A stretch of 64,000 nucleotides of DNA from B10-G9 sp964627755 (GTDB lineage: Bacteria; Chloroflexota; Anaerolineae; Anaerolineales; UBA11858): the NCBI GenBank assembly GCA_964627755.1, contig CAZVIH010000110.1:19662-83661 (forward strand). The letters run 5' to 3'. Under the pieces are notes generated by a model. It was not told where the DNA came from, did no database searches, and was given only the letters and a program-made list of their open reading frames with translations. This document shows positions 26,123 to 35,800 of this stretch, piece by piece (positions within the stretch are counted from its first letter, which is position 1; each line of letters opens with the position of its first letter). The position numbers and the translations under genes are program-made.

Positions 26123-29100
26123 ATGTCGTCTTCAACACTTCAGCTCAAATCAAATGGAAAGTCAGTTGGAGCCGTAATGGTTGTGGGAGGGGGAATTGCC
26201 GGGATGCAGGCTTCCCTGGACTTAGCCGATCAGGGATATAAAGTCTATCTAATCGAAAAGGAAACCGCCATCGGTGGGAAAATGGCACAGCTTGACAAAA
26301 CCTTCCCCACCAATGACTGTGCCATGTGCACGATCTCTCCCAAACTGGTAGAGGTTGGTCGGCACCCCAATATTGAAATAATCACCGGGTCTGAGGTTTT
26401 GGATGTCGCCGGGAAAGCGGGTGATTTTAATGCCCGGATTCGCATCGCTCCCCGCTATATTGATCTGGACGACTGCGTAGCCTGCAACGATTGTGTTGAT
26501 GTCTGTCCGGTGGAAGTATTGGATGTCTTTAACGAAAAACTTGTCCAGCGTCATGCGGTCTTTAAACAATATCCCCAGGCCGTTCCCAATGCTTACGCCA
26601 TTACCAAAGCAGGTATCGCCCCCTGCCGGGATGCCTGTCCTGCCAATCAGCGGGCTCAGGGTTATATTGCTTTAATCCGGGAAGGACGCTGGGAGGATGC
26701 CCACCGGGTTATTAAGATGGATAACCCCTTCCCCGGGATTTGCGGCCGGATCTGCAATCATCGCTGTGAGACTGTCTGCAACCGCGGAAAATTAGATGAA
26801 CCCATCAATATCAGGGCCCTGAAAAGATTCGTAACTGACAAAATTTATGAAAAGCCCCGACAAGAAATTACCCCCGCTGAGATTCTCCATCCAGAAGACC
26901 GGATAGCGATCATCGGCGCTGGACCATGCGGGTTAACAGCTGCCCAGGATCTGATCAATAACGGCTTTCCTGTGACTGTTTTTGAAGCTATGCCAGTTGC
27001 TGGCGGGATGCTCCGCCTGGGTGTGCCGGAATACCGCTTGCCAACAGAAATCATAGAACGCGAGGTTCAAGATATTGTTGACCTGGGTGTTGATCTGAAA
27101 CTAAACCATAGAATTGACGATCTGGATTCGCTGTTCACACAAGGATTTAAAGCTGTCTTGATCGCAGTAGGTGCCCACGAGGGAATCCGGCTGCCAATCC
27201 CCGGCGCCAACCTTGATGGAGTTATCATAAACACCCGTTTCCTGCGCGATGTTCGCCTTGGAAAATACCAGGATGAAGAATCAGATGCTCCCCCGCTCGG
27301 TGACCGGATCCTGGTTCTCGGTGGTGGAAATGTTGCCATTGACTGTGCCCGGACCGCAGTGCGGTTGGGCAAAGAGGTCCATCTGGCATGCCTGGAAAGC
27401 CGGGCTGATATGCCAGCCCATGATTGGGAGATAGAAGCTGCCCAAGAAGAGGGGGTCAACGTATATCCAGGGCAATCATTTGAACGCATCCTCGGTACTG
27501 CCAATGACCGGGTTCGTGGTATGGAATTAATGGAAGTTTCCAGTTTCAGTTTTGATGACAGCGGCGGACTGCATGTAGAAAAAGTTCCCGGCTCTACTCA
27601 CGAAATTATTTGCGATACTGTGATCTTTTCTGTTGGGCAGCGAGCTGGTCTGGCATTCATTCCTGATGACGCTGGCGTTGGCATTACAAAAAAACAGACC
27701 ATTGCCATCAATCCCAACACTCTGGCAGCCACTAAGGAAGGTGTTTTTGCTGCCGGTGATAGTGTATCCGGAACAGCTTTTGTAATCGAGTCTGTTGAGA
27801 GCGGCCATAAGGTCGCCAATTCAATTATGCGTTATCTTATGGGTGAGGATCTGGAGCCGCCACCTGGGCCTGATCTCCCAGTCGTTGAACTCTCTGAACA
27901 AGAACTCCAGGAGCGCGTAGCGCGGGGTGAGATCTCGTATCAAGCGCGAGTTCCTCTCCCCGAACTAAAAGTTAAAGATCGGATCGCTGGTTTTGCCGAG
28001 GTGGAAGTCGGATATGATGAAGAATCTGCCCGAGCAGAAGCAGCGCGCTGCCTGGCTTGTGGGATTTGTTCCGAGTGTATGTCCTGTGTTTTTGCTTGCG
28101 GCAAAGACGCCATTCACCATGATATGGTCGGCTCTGAAAGAAATCTGAATATTGGCGCAATCATTTTGGCTCCCGGATACCAGACCTATCAAGCGGAGCT
28201 ATCACAAGAATATGGTTTCGGCAGATTTCCCAATGTTGTAACATCACTGCAGTACGAGCGGATGCTCTCTGCCAGTGGTCCAACGGATGGCCATGTCAGA
28301 CGTCCATCGGATGATGTCAGCCCCAAGCGGGTCGCTTTCCTGCAGTGTGTAGGCAGCCGGGATCAAAACCATGATTATTGTTCAGCAGTCTGCTGCATGT
28401 ACGCCGCCAAAGAAGCCATCATGACCATTGAACACGCCCGGGCAGAAGAACGAACCCATCCCGGCAGTGGTGATGTGTATTGCCAGGTATTCTTTATTGA
28501 TACCCGGGCCTACAGCAAAGGATATGAGGAATATTACCGGCGAGCGGAGAAGAAATACGGTGTTGTTTATACTCGCTGCAGGATCAGTGAAGTCAAACAA
28601 AATCCAGATAATCAAAACCTGATCCTGCGTTACAGCTCACCCTACGAAAACCAGGCGATTCCCCGGGAAGATGAATTTGACATGGTCGTGCTCTCGGTCG
28701 GTATGGAAATTTCTGACTCAGTGCAGGATCTAGGACGACAGCTGGGGATTGAGCTGGACGAGTACGGTTTCTGCCACACCACATTATTCGATCCTCTGCA
28801 GACCTCACGAGAGGGATTATACGTAGCGGGCCCGTTCCGTGAGCCCAAAGATATCCCGGAATCAGTAATGGAAGGCAGCGGCGCTGCCGCCAAAGCCTCA
28901 CAGCTGCTTGCTCCCGCAAGACATTCCCTGGCTGTTGTCCAGGAATATCCCCCGGAGCGATCTGTAGCGGACGAAGAGACACGAATTGGTGTTTTTGTAT
29001 GTCACTGCGGCAGTAATATTGGTGGATATCTTGATGTGCCAAAAGTAGCGGAGTACGCCAAAACCCTGCCCCACGTTGTGCATGCAGAGGATAATCTGTA

Positions 29101-30727
29101 CACCTGCTCCCAGGACACCGTGGCTCATATCATCGAAAAGACCAAAGAATTGAACTTAAACCGGGTGGTAGTTTCCTCCTGCACCCCCATCACTCATGAA
29201 CCTCTCTTCCAGGATGCTATCCGTCAGGCAGGCTTAAACCCGCACCTCTTTGAAATGGCAAATATCCGCAACCAGTGTTCCTGGGTCCATTCCAGTGATT
29301 GGGACACCGCCACCAACAAGGCTAAAACCCTGACCCGGATGGCGGTTGCTAAAGCAGATAAGCTGGATCCGCTCGAGATCTATGAAGTTCCTGTTATTCA
29401 TGAGGCACTGGTCATAGGAGGCGGCGCAGCAGGGATGAATGCTGCCTTAAATCTTGCCGGCCAGGGTTTCCCAGTTCATATTGTTGAGAGAAAACCAGAG
29501 TTAGGCGGAAATCTTAACCAGCTGCATTATTTCTCAGCTACCAGGGATGCTCCCATCTTAACCAGCCCCAAGCAATATCTTCGTGATCTAATCCGTCAGA
29601 TCGATGAACACCCCCTGATCACTTGTCATCTGAACGCCGAATTGTTGGAAACAGAAGGCTTTAAGGGCAATTTCTCTTCAACAATCCAAAAGGATGACGA
29701 GGTGATCTCCATCAAACACGGTGTGATCATCATCGCCACTGGCGGAGTGGAGTACAAGGGACAGGAGTACAAATACGGCAAATCCAATCAAATAAAGACC
29801 CAGCAGGAATTCGAAGCCTATCTTGCAAAACACATGCCCGGAGGTAACGGAAAGGAACCTTCTCAACCTCTTCCTGATCGGGTAACTATGATCCAATGCG
29901 TGGGCCCGTCCGAAAAGTACTGCAGCCGGATCTGCTGCACAACTGCGCTCAAGAACGCTCTGAAGCTTAAAGAATTAAAACCTGAAGCAGAGATCACAAT
30001 TTTGAACCGGGATATCAGAACCTATGGATTTAAGGAGCGTTTATATACTGAAGCCAGGGAATTAGGAATCCGTTTCATCCATTTTGAGTTTGATCAAAAA
30101 CCAGAAGTGATCCTGAATCCGGATGGAGATCCGCATCAGGCAGTATCCGTAAGAATCCTGGAGCCGATCCTGCAAAAAGTAGTGGATCTCCCTACTGATA
30201 TGCTGATCCTGTCCAATCCCATCATACCTGACCCGGGAACCAAGAATTTAGCCAACCTTTTGAAATGTTCCACTGATATGGATGGATTCTTCATGGAAGC
30301 CCATGTCAAACTGCGCCCGGTTGACTTTTCCACAGATGGGATCTTCATGGCGGGATTGGCCCACTACCCTAAATTTCTCAATGAAACCATCGCTCAGTCA
30401 CTGGCAGCGTCATCCAGAGCAGCCCTGGTTCTGTCCCAGGAGAAGATCTACACCAACTCCAGGGTGGCCCAGGTGGATCCCTCAAAATGTGTCGGCTGTC
30501 TGACCTGCGTCCGGATCTGTCCCTACCACGTTCCAAAAATCACTAACGAACTGAATGGCGTAGGAAGCATTGTGGGCGCTGCCTTCATTGAAGCCGCCGT
30601 TTGCCACGGCTGTGGGTCCTGCGCCTCGGAATGCCCGGCCCAAGCAATCCAGATCCGGCATACCACAGATATCCAGACATTAGAGAAGATCAGCGCCTTG
30701 CTAATCCACCAGGGCGAACAAGGATAA
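26123..30727 (+). CDS. hdrA: HdrA-GltD/NfnB-HdrA fusion flavoprotein, copy 1
   Basis: 1534 residues from the ATG at 26123 with CAGGGAG upstream; a TTG at 26087 is less likely. An HdrA-type FAD start (VVGGGIAGMQAS, about 20-31) is followed by ferredoxin motif CVACNDCVDVCP (about 117). An inserted GltD/NfnB-like module has PCRDACP and CGRICNHRCETVC, then FAD motif IIGAGPCG (about 262) and nucleotide-binding GGGNVAIDCA (about 398). HdrA sequence resumes with CLACGICSECMSCVFACG (about 643). A second HdrA module begins IGVFVCHCGSNIGG (about 954), with FAD motif VIGGGAAGMN (about 1097) and two C-terminal ferredoxin motifs (about 1456 and 1494). HdrA is the bifurcating flavin subunit. The inserted module should add an NAD(P)H site; its pocket has CLESRADMPA rather than YRR. 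Confidence 0.9.
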   Translation: MSSSTLQLKSNGKSVGAVMVVGGGIAGMQASLDLADQGYKVYLIEKETAIGGKMAQLDKTFPTNDCAMCTISPKLVEVGRHPNIEIITGSEVLDVAGKAGDFNARIRIAPRYIDLDDCVACNDCVDVCPVEVLDVFNEKLVQRHAVFKQYPQAVPNAYAITKAGIAPCRDACPANQRAQGYIALIREGRWEDAHRVIKMDNPFPGICGRICNHRCETVCNRGKLDEPINIRALKRFVTDKIYEKPRQEITPAEILHPEDRIAIIGAGPCGLTAAQDLINNGFPVTVFEAMPVAGGMLRLGVPEYRLPTEIIEREVQDIVDLGVDLKLNHRIDDLDSLFTQGFKAVLIAVGAHEGIRLPIPGANLDGVIINTRFLRDVRLGKYQDEESDAPPLGDRILVLGGGNVAIDCARTAVRLGKEVHLACLESRADMPAHDWEIEAAQEEGVNVYPGQSFERILGTANDRVRGMELMEVSSFSFDDSGGLHVEKVPGSTHEIICDTVIFSVGQRAGLAFIPDDAGVGITKKQTIAINPNTLAATKEGVFAAGDSVSGTAFVIESVESGHKVANSIMRYLMGEDLEPPPGPDLPVVELSEQELQERVARGEISYQARVPLPELKVKDRIAGFAEVEVGYDEESARAEAARCLACGICSECMSCVFACGKDAIHHDMVGSERNLNIGAIILAPGYQTYQAELSQEYGFGRFPNVVTSLQYERMLSASGPTDGHVRRPSDDVSPKRVAFLQCVGSRDQNHDYCSAVCCMYAAKEAIMTIEHARAEERTHPGSGDVYCQVFFIDTRAYSKGYEEYYRRAEKKYGVVYTRCRISEVKQNPDNQNLILRYSSPYENQAIPREDEFDMVVLSVGMEISDSVQDLGRQLGIELDEYGFCHTTLFDPLQTSREGLYVAGPFREPKDIPESVMEGSGAAAKASQLLAPARHSLAVVQEYPPERSVADEETRIGVFVCHCGSNIGGYLDVPKVAEYAKTLPHVVHAEDNLYTCSQDTVAHIIEKTKELNLNRVVVSSCTPITHEPLFQDAIRQAGLNPHLFEMANIRNQCSWVHSSDWDTATNKAKTLTRMAVAKADKLDPLEIYEVPVIHEALVIGGGAAGMNAALNLAGQGFPVHIVERKPELGGNLNQLHYFSATRDAPILTSPKQYLRDLIRQIDEHPLITCHLNAELLETEGFKGNFSSTIQKDDEVISIKHGVIIIATGGVEYKGQEYKYGKSNQIKTQQEFEAYLAKHMPGGNGKEPSQPLPDRVTMIQCVGPSEKYCSRICCTTALKNALKLKELKPEAEITILNRDIRTYGFKERLYTEARELGIRFIHFEFDQKPEVILNPDGDPHQAVSVRILEPILQKVVDLPTDMLILSNPIIPDPGTKNLANLLKCSTDMDGFFMEAHVKLRPVDFSTDGIFMAGLAHYPKFLNETIAQSLAASSRAALVLSQEKIYTNSRVAQVDPSKCVGCLTCVRICPYHVPKITNELNGVGSIVGAAFIEAAVCHGCGSCASECPAQAIQIRHTTDIQTLEKISALLIHQGEQG

Positions 30728-30737
30728 AGCGTAGATT

Positions 30738-31154
30738 ATGGAAGAAAAATTCAATCCCGAGATCATTGCTTTTTGCTGTCATTACTGTGCTTATGCAGCT
30801 GCAGATCTGGCTGGCTCTATGCGCCTGGATTATCCGGCATCCATCAAGATAGTAAAGATGCCTTGTACCGGCAAGGTGGACCCCATTTATATCTTGCAGG
30901 CCCTGGAGGATGGTGCTGACGGGGTTCTTGTGGCGGGCTGACTACCCGGCGACTGCCATTACCTGGAAGGTAATCTCCAAGCCAGAAGAAGAATTGAACA
31001 CCTTCGTGATTTATTGGGTAAAATAGGACTAGAAGCTCAGCGGATCCAGATGATCAACGTATCAGCTGCAATGGGGGGACAGTTTGCCTGGTCTGCTGCA
31101 GAATTCACTGAAGAAATTAGGCGACTGGGACCTAATCCACTCAAAGACTCCTAA
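30738..31154 (+). CDS. mvhD: Selenocysteine-containing MvhD/FlpD, copy 1
   Basis: 138 residues if the in-frame TGA at 30939-30941 is read as selenocysteine (residue 68). The frame continues across it to TAA at 31152 with full family sequence: VAGU-LPGDCHYLEGN, where other MvhD proteins have a Cys and PGDCHYxxGN. N-terminal CCHYCAY and the closing PNPLKDS also match MvhD. MvhD binds a [2Fe-2S] cluster and passes electrons between hydrogenase or formate dehydrogenase and HdrA. A hairpin 16 bases after the TGA fits a bacterial SECIS. It starts 10 bases after the HdrA stop. Automated gene calling would truncate this gene. Confidence 0.93.
30958..30974 (+). promoter_or_regulatory. Putative bacterial SECIS hairpin, mvhD copy 1
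   Basis: ATTACC and GGTAAT form a stem with loop TGGAA, starting 16 bases after the UGA. The loop has G at its second position, as expected for SelB binding. The same 17-base hairpin recurs in the second mvhD at the same distance. The bases also encode conserved HYLEGN, so protein constraint contributes. Confidence 0.6.
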
Positions 31155-31214
31155 CATCGCGCCCTCACTGATTCCTCTACACTGAACACATGGATAGGCT
31201 CACTGGAGGACAGT

Positions 31215-31610
31215 ATGCAAGAACAACCAAGTATCCTGATTGTGGATGACGATCCCGATATTCTTGATGGTATCCTGATGATCCTTGAATCCAAAGATTA
31301 TGAACTCAGGATAGCACGGGATGGCGTACAGTGTCTGGAAGTTCTCTCCGAGGAAGTACCTGATTTGTTGATCCTGGATCTTTTGATGCCCCGGATGGAC
31401 GGATGGGGTGTGATCCGCGAAGTCCGGAATGATTCCCGTTATGCCAATATGCCCATTATGATCCTGACCACCGTTATTGAGGACGCCAGCCGTCGTCGGT
31501 ATGAATTGGAAACCGGTCATTCCATGGATATCCAAGCCTATACCGAGAAACCCGCCAAACCCGCGGAGTTATTAAGTCAGGTTGAAAAACTACTGTTATG
31601 GAAAAAATAA
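31215..31610 (+). CDS. Single-domain response regulator
   Basis: 131 residues, a receiver domain alone: ILIVDDDPDILDG with the acidic pocket, LLILDLLMPRMDGWG with phospho-acceptor Asp55, ILTTV and YTEKPAKP with the conserved Lys. There is no DNA-binding output domain, so it signals through protein contact, perhaps with the kinase encoded next. GGAGG precedes the ATG at 5-6 bases. Its end overlaps the kinase gene by 13 bases. It sits between two HdrA/MvhD modules, which suggests redox or energy sensing. Confidence 0.92.
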   Translation: MQEQPSILIVDDDPDILDGILMILESKDYELRIARDGVQCLEVLSEEVPDLLILDLLMPRMDGWGVIREVRNDSRYANMPIMILTTVIEDASRRRYELETGHSMDIQAYTEKPAKPAELLSQVEKLLLWKK

Positions 31611-32809
31611 ACAACTCTCTTTCTGTGGTTGCTGACCGACTGAGAAACTCAGAGGTGTTTTTTAATTTACCTGATAAAGATTTGCTGGAGATCGCAAAAT
31701 TCTGCCAGGAAGAGGTCTACCAGGATGGGCAGACTGTCTTCGTGGAAGGCGACCCTGCTTACAAACTGCTTGTTGTTGAACGAGGCAAATTGGCTATTGA
31801 AAAAAAGATCCAGCTGGGCCGGCATTCAACACCCAGAAATGCTACTATCGCATACGTTAATCCCAACCAGGTTGCTGGTTTTTCCGCCATTGCTCTACCC
31901 CACAACCATTCAGGGACAATAACAGCGGTTGAACCTACCCGGGTCTGCGCCGTTGACGGAATGAAACTGAGGGAGTACCTGGACAGTCATCCAGATGCGG
32001 GATACCAGGTTATCAGTGCTATAACAAGCCTGGTAAGGGGCAGATATCAAAGCGCCACGAATACTCTTACTTATTTCCTGTCCATCGTTTCCCACGAGCT
32101 GCGCACACCCCTGGCTGCTGTTGAAAATTACCTGCAGACCATCCTGGGAGGATTCGCAGGGGAGTTAAATAAAAAACAAGAGAGGATGTTAAAACGCTGT
32201 GTGATCCGTGTCACGGATCTATCCGGACTGATCAGTGATGTTGTAGATCTGGCTCGCATGCGGCCGGAACAGATCCAGGCTGATTTTGAGTGGTTTGATC
32301 CTGGCGAGGTTGGACACGAATCAATTGAAGACACCCGTTTAGCAGCAGCGGAAAAGAACATCCAGATCCACATTCAACCTCCAGCAAAGTTCAAACCTAT
32401 CGTAGGCGGCCGGAGGAGGATGCGGCAGGTATTTACCAATCTTTTAAACAACGCGATCAAATTTTCACCCCCGAATGCCAATGTCTACTTCAGAGCCCGG
32501 TACGAAGAAGACCAGCTGATTTTTGAAGTGGAAGATACCGGACATGGAATTCCTCCAGAAGACCTGGAATATATTTTCACGGATTTTTTCAGAGCCAGCA
32601 ATGTAGGAGATTCTCCAGGAGCCGGTTTAGGATTATCAATTGCAAAAAAGATCATGGATGCCCATCATGGAGATATTGTGGTGAAAAACCTCACTGATGA
32701 TGATGGCAAAATCATTGGCAGCCTGTTCTCCGTTCACATCCCCCTTAACCTGAGCACACCTGAAATGCGCAGAAATGAATGGATGCCAATCAAGAGTAAC
32801 AAGGATTAA
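31598..32809 (+). CDS. Sensor histidine kinase with cyclic-nucleotide-binding-type domain
   Basis: 403 residues. Residues about 15-140 form a CNMP/CRP-type beta-barrel (GQTVFVEGDPAYKLLVVERGKL, then VAGFSAIALPHNHSGTITAVEPTRV), but the cAMP-binding RxS is not obvious. HisKA follows: FLSIVSHELRTPL with phospho-acceptor His166. HATPase motifs are NLLNNAIKFSP (N box), DTGHGIP (G1) and GAGLGLSIAKKI (G2). No membrane segment, so it is cytosolic. It overlaps the response regulator gene, forming a two-component pair between the HdrA copies. Confidence 0.92.
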   Translation: MEKINNSLSVVADRLRNSEVFFNLPDKDLLEIAKFCQEEVYQDGQTVFVEGDPAYKLLVVERGKLAIEKKIQLGRHSTPRNATIAYVNPNQVAGFSAIALPHNHSGTITAVEPTRVCAVDGMKLREYLDSHPDAGYQVISAITSLVRGRYQSATNTLTYFLSIVSHELRTPLAAVENYLQTILGGFAGELNKKQERMLKRCVIRVTDLSGLISDVVDLARMRPEQIQADFEWFDPGEVGHESIEDTRLAAAEKNIQIHIQPPAKFKPIVGGRRRMRQVFTNLLNNAIKFSPPNANVYFRARYEEDQLIFEVEDTGHGIPPEDLEYIFTDFFRASNVGDSPGAGLGLSIAKKIMDAHHGDIVVKNLTDDDGKIIGSLFSVHIPLNLSTPEMRRNEWMPIKSNKD

Positions 32810-32836
32810 GTTTAGTTTTTATTAAGTCGAGTGAAT

Positions 32837-35800
32837 ATGATGGAACAAAATTCCAATCATTCCTCATCCACCGATCCTATCGTTGCGGCCTCAATAAATA
32901 CAAACACAAATGGAAAGATTGGTTCTGTCCTGGTTATGGGTGGTGGCATTACCGGTATGCAATCTGCTCTCGATCTGGCTGATCAGGGTTTTAAGGTTTA
33001 TCTTATCGAGAAAGATACCGCGATCGGTGGGAAAATGGCCCAGCTTGATAAGACCTTTCCTACCAATGATTGCGCTATGTGCAATATCAGTCCAAAACTA
33101 GTAGAAACCGGACGCCATCCCAATATAGAGATCATCACTAACGCGACCATCCACCACATATCTGGACAGAAAGGGAATTTTTCAGTTCAAATCTGGCAGG
33201 AACCCCGCTATATTGATATTGAAAAATGCGTGGCATGCAACGATTGTGTCGAAGTCTGCCCGGTAATCGTCCCTGATATCTTCAACGAAGACCTTATCAA
33301 ACGAACGGCAGTTTATAAAAAATACCCTCAAGCTATACCCAATGCCCTGGCAATTCAAAAAGCAGGAGTTGCGCCCTGCCGGGATGCCTGTCCCACCGGT
33401 CAGCGAGCCCAGGGTTATATTGCCCTGATCCGGGAAGGCCGCTGGGATGATGCCCTCAGGGTTATCAAAATGGACAACCCCTTCCCGGGCATCTGCGGCA
33501 GAATCTGCAACCACCGTTGCGAAGATGCCTGTAATCGAGCCAAATTGGATGAAGCCATAAATATCAGGGCTTTGAAGCGATTTGTAACCGACAAAGTATA
33601 TCAAAACCCCCGGGAAAAAAGAGAACCCGTCGAAATCCTCCATCCCGATAAAAAAGTTGCCATCATTGGTGCCGGACCATGCGGATTGACCGCCGCCCAG
33701 GATATCATCCAGAATGGGTATCCTGTTACGATATTTGAGGCTTTGCCTGTTGCTGGAGGTATGTTAAGAGTTGGTGTGCCCGAATACAGGCTGCCTGCGG
33801 AAATAGTCGACCGTGAAGTCCAGGATATTATTGATCTTGGAGTGGACTTAAAATTGAATCATATGGTTAACGATCTGGATCAAGTCTTCCAGAGTGGTTT
33901 CCAGGCTATTCTGATTGCTGTCGGCGCTCATGAAGGTGTCCGCCCCCCAATCCGCGGAGCAAATCTTCCAGGAGTGCTGGTGAGTACAAATTTCTTACGA
34001 GATGTAAGGCTTGATAAAATCCCGGATCTCGGTGAAAAGGTCGTTGTGGTTGGAGCAGGTGATGTTGCAATGGATGTTGCCCGAACTGCCAGACGCCTGA
34101 ATTCGGAAGTCCATGTGGTTTACCGCCGGCGATCGGAAGACTCTTCGGCTGGAGAGGAAGAAATTCGGCACGCCGAGGAAGAAGGCATTGAATTCCATTT
34201 TCAAACCAGTCCCACAGAAATTATTTCCGGAGGTAGTGATAAATTATCAGGAATGTGGTGCGTTGCAACAGAACCTGGCACCATTGACAAATCCGGCCGG
34301 CCAAAACCGGTTCCGATCCCAGAATCAAAACACTTCCTTGATTGTGATACGGTGATTTTCGCCGTAGGTCAGCGGGCTGGTCTGGCATTTATCCCTGATG
34401 ATGCCGGAGTGGGCATTACGGATAAAAATACCATCGCTATCAACCCTAATACTTTTGCAGCAACCAGAGAAGGAGTATTTGCCGCTGGAGACAGCATCTT
34501 TGGAACAGCTTATGTGATCGAAGCCATATCCAGCGGTCATACAGCCGCCAGATCCATCATCCGCTACCTGCAGGGAAAACGGCTCGAGCCAGAGAGAAAA
34601 CCTGCCCTGCCGGTTGTTGAACTATCCCAACAGGATATTCAAGAGAGAATTGCCCGCGGTGAAGTGGAGCGAAAACCCCGCGTACCTTTACCGGAAATAT
34701 CCGCCAATGAACGTGTCGGGAACTTTGATGAGGTTGTGAAGGGATACGACGAAGCCAGTGCCATGGAAGAAGCGGCTCGTTGTCTGGCATGCGGGATCTG
34801 CTCGGAATGCATGTCTTGCGTTTTTGCCTGCGGCACGGATGCAATTGATCATGACATGATTTCTTCGGAAAAGACCCTCCAGGTGGGTGGTATTATCCTC
34901 GCTCCCGGGTATAAAACCTATCCTGCGGAAAAATTAGAGGAGTTTGGTTTTGGCCGTTTCCCGAATGTAGTCACATCAATTCAATTTGAGCGCTTATTAT
35001 CAGCATCAGGGCCAACCATGGGGCATATCAAAAGGCCCTCAGATGGAATCCTTCCCAAGAAGATCGCATTCCTACAGTGCATTGGGTCCAGAGATCAAGA
35101 TCACCCCTATTGTTCATCCATATGCTGTATGGCTGCAACAAAGGAAGCTGTTATAGCCAAAGAACACCATCCCCAATTAGACATTCATATCTTCCAGATG
35201 GATATGCGGGCTTTTTCTAAAGGTTACTGGAATTATTTCAAACGCGCTAGAGATCAATACGGAGTTCATTACCATCACTGTCGAATATCTGCAATTCTGG
35301 AAGATCCAGAGAACCACAATTTAATCCTGCGTCATCCAGCCGATTCAGAACCCACCCAAAATATCATTCACGATATTTTTGATATGGTCGTGCTTTCCGT
35401 CGGTATGGAGATTTCAGATGATGTTAAGATCCTCAGCCAACAGCTTGGTTTATCGCTGAGAACCGAAGGTTTTATCAATTGCCAGGAAGAATCCCCCTTA
35501 GAGACCAACCTTCCTGGAGTATATGCAGCGGGCCCATTCCGGTCTCCAAAAGATATCCCCGAATCGGTTATCGAAGCCAGTGGAGCTGCCGGTGTTATCG
35601 CCTCCTACCTCAGTGCAGCCAGGTTTACAGAAACCACGACCAGGGAATACCCTGTTGAAAAAGACACAAGCTGTGATCCTCCCCGGATCGGTGTATTTGT
35701 CTGTCATTGCGGCTCTAATATTGCCGGCTACCTGGATGTGTCTCTGGTGACGGAATATGCCGCATCCTTGCCCTTTGTGGTTCATGCAGAATCAAATTTG

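Noticed and set aside
26300..26340. Selenocysteine in HdrA at the NDCAMC motif
   Set aside because: Some HdrA proteins have Sec here, but both copies encode TGT or TGC Cys.
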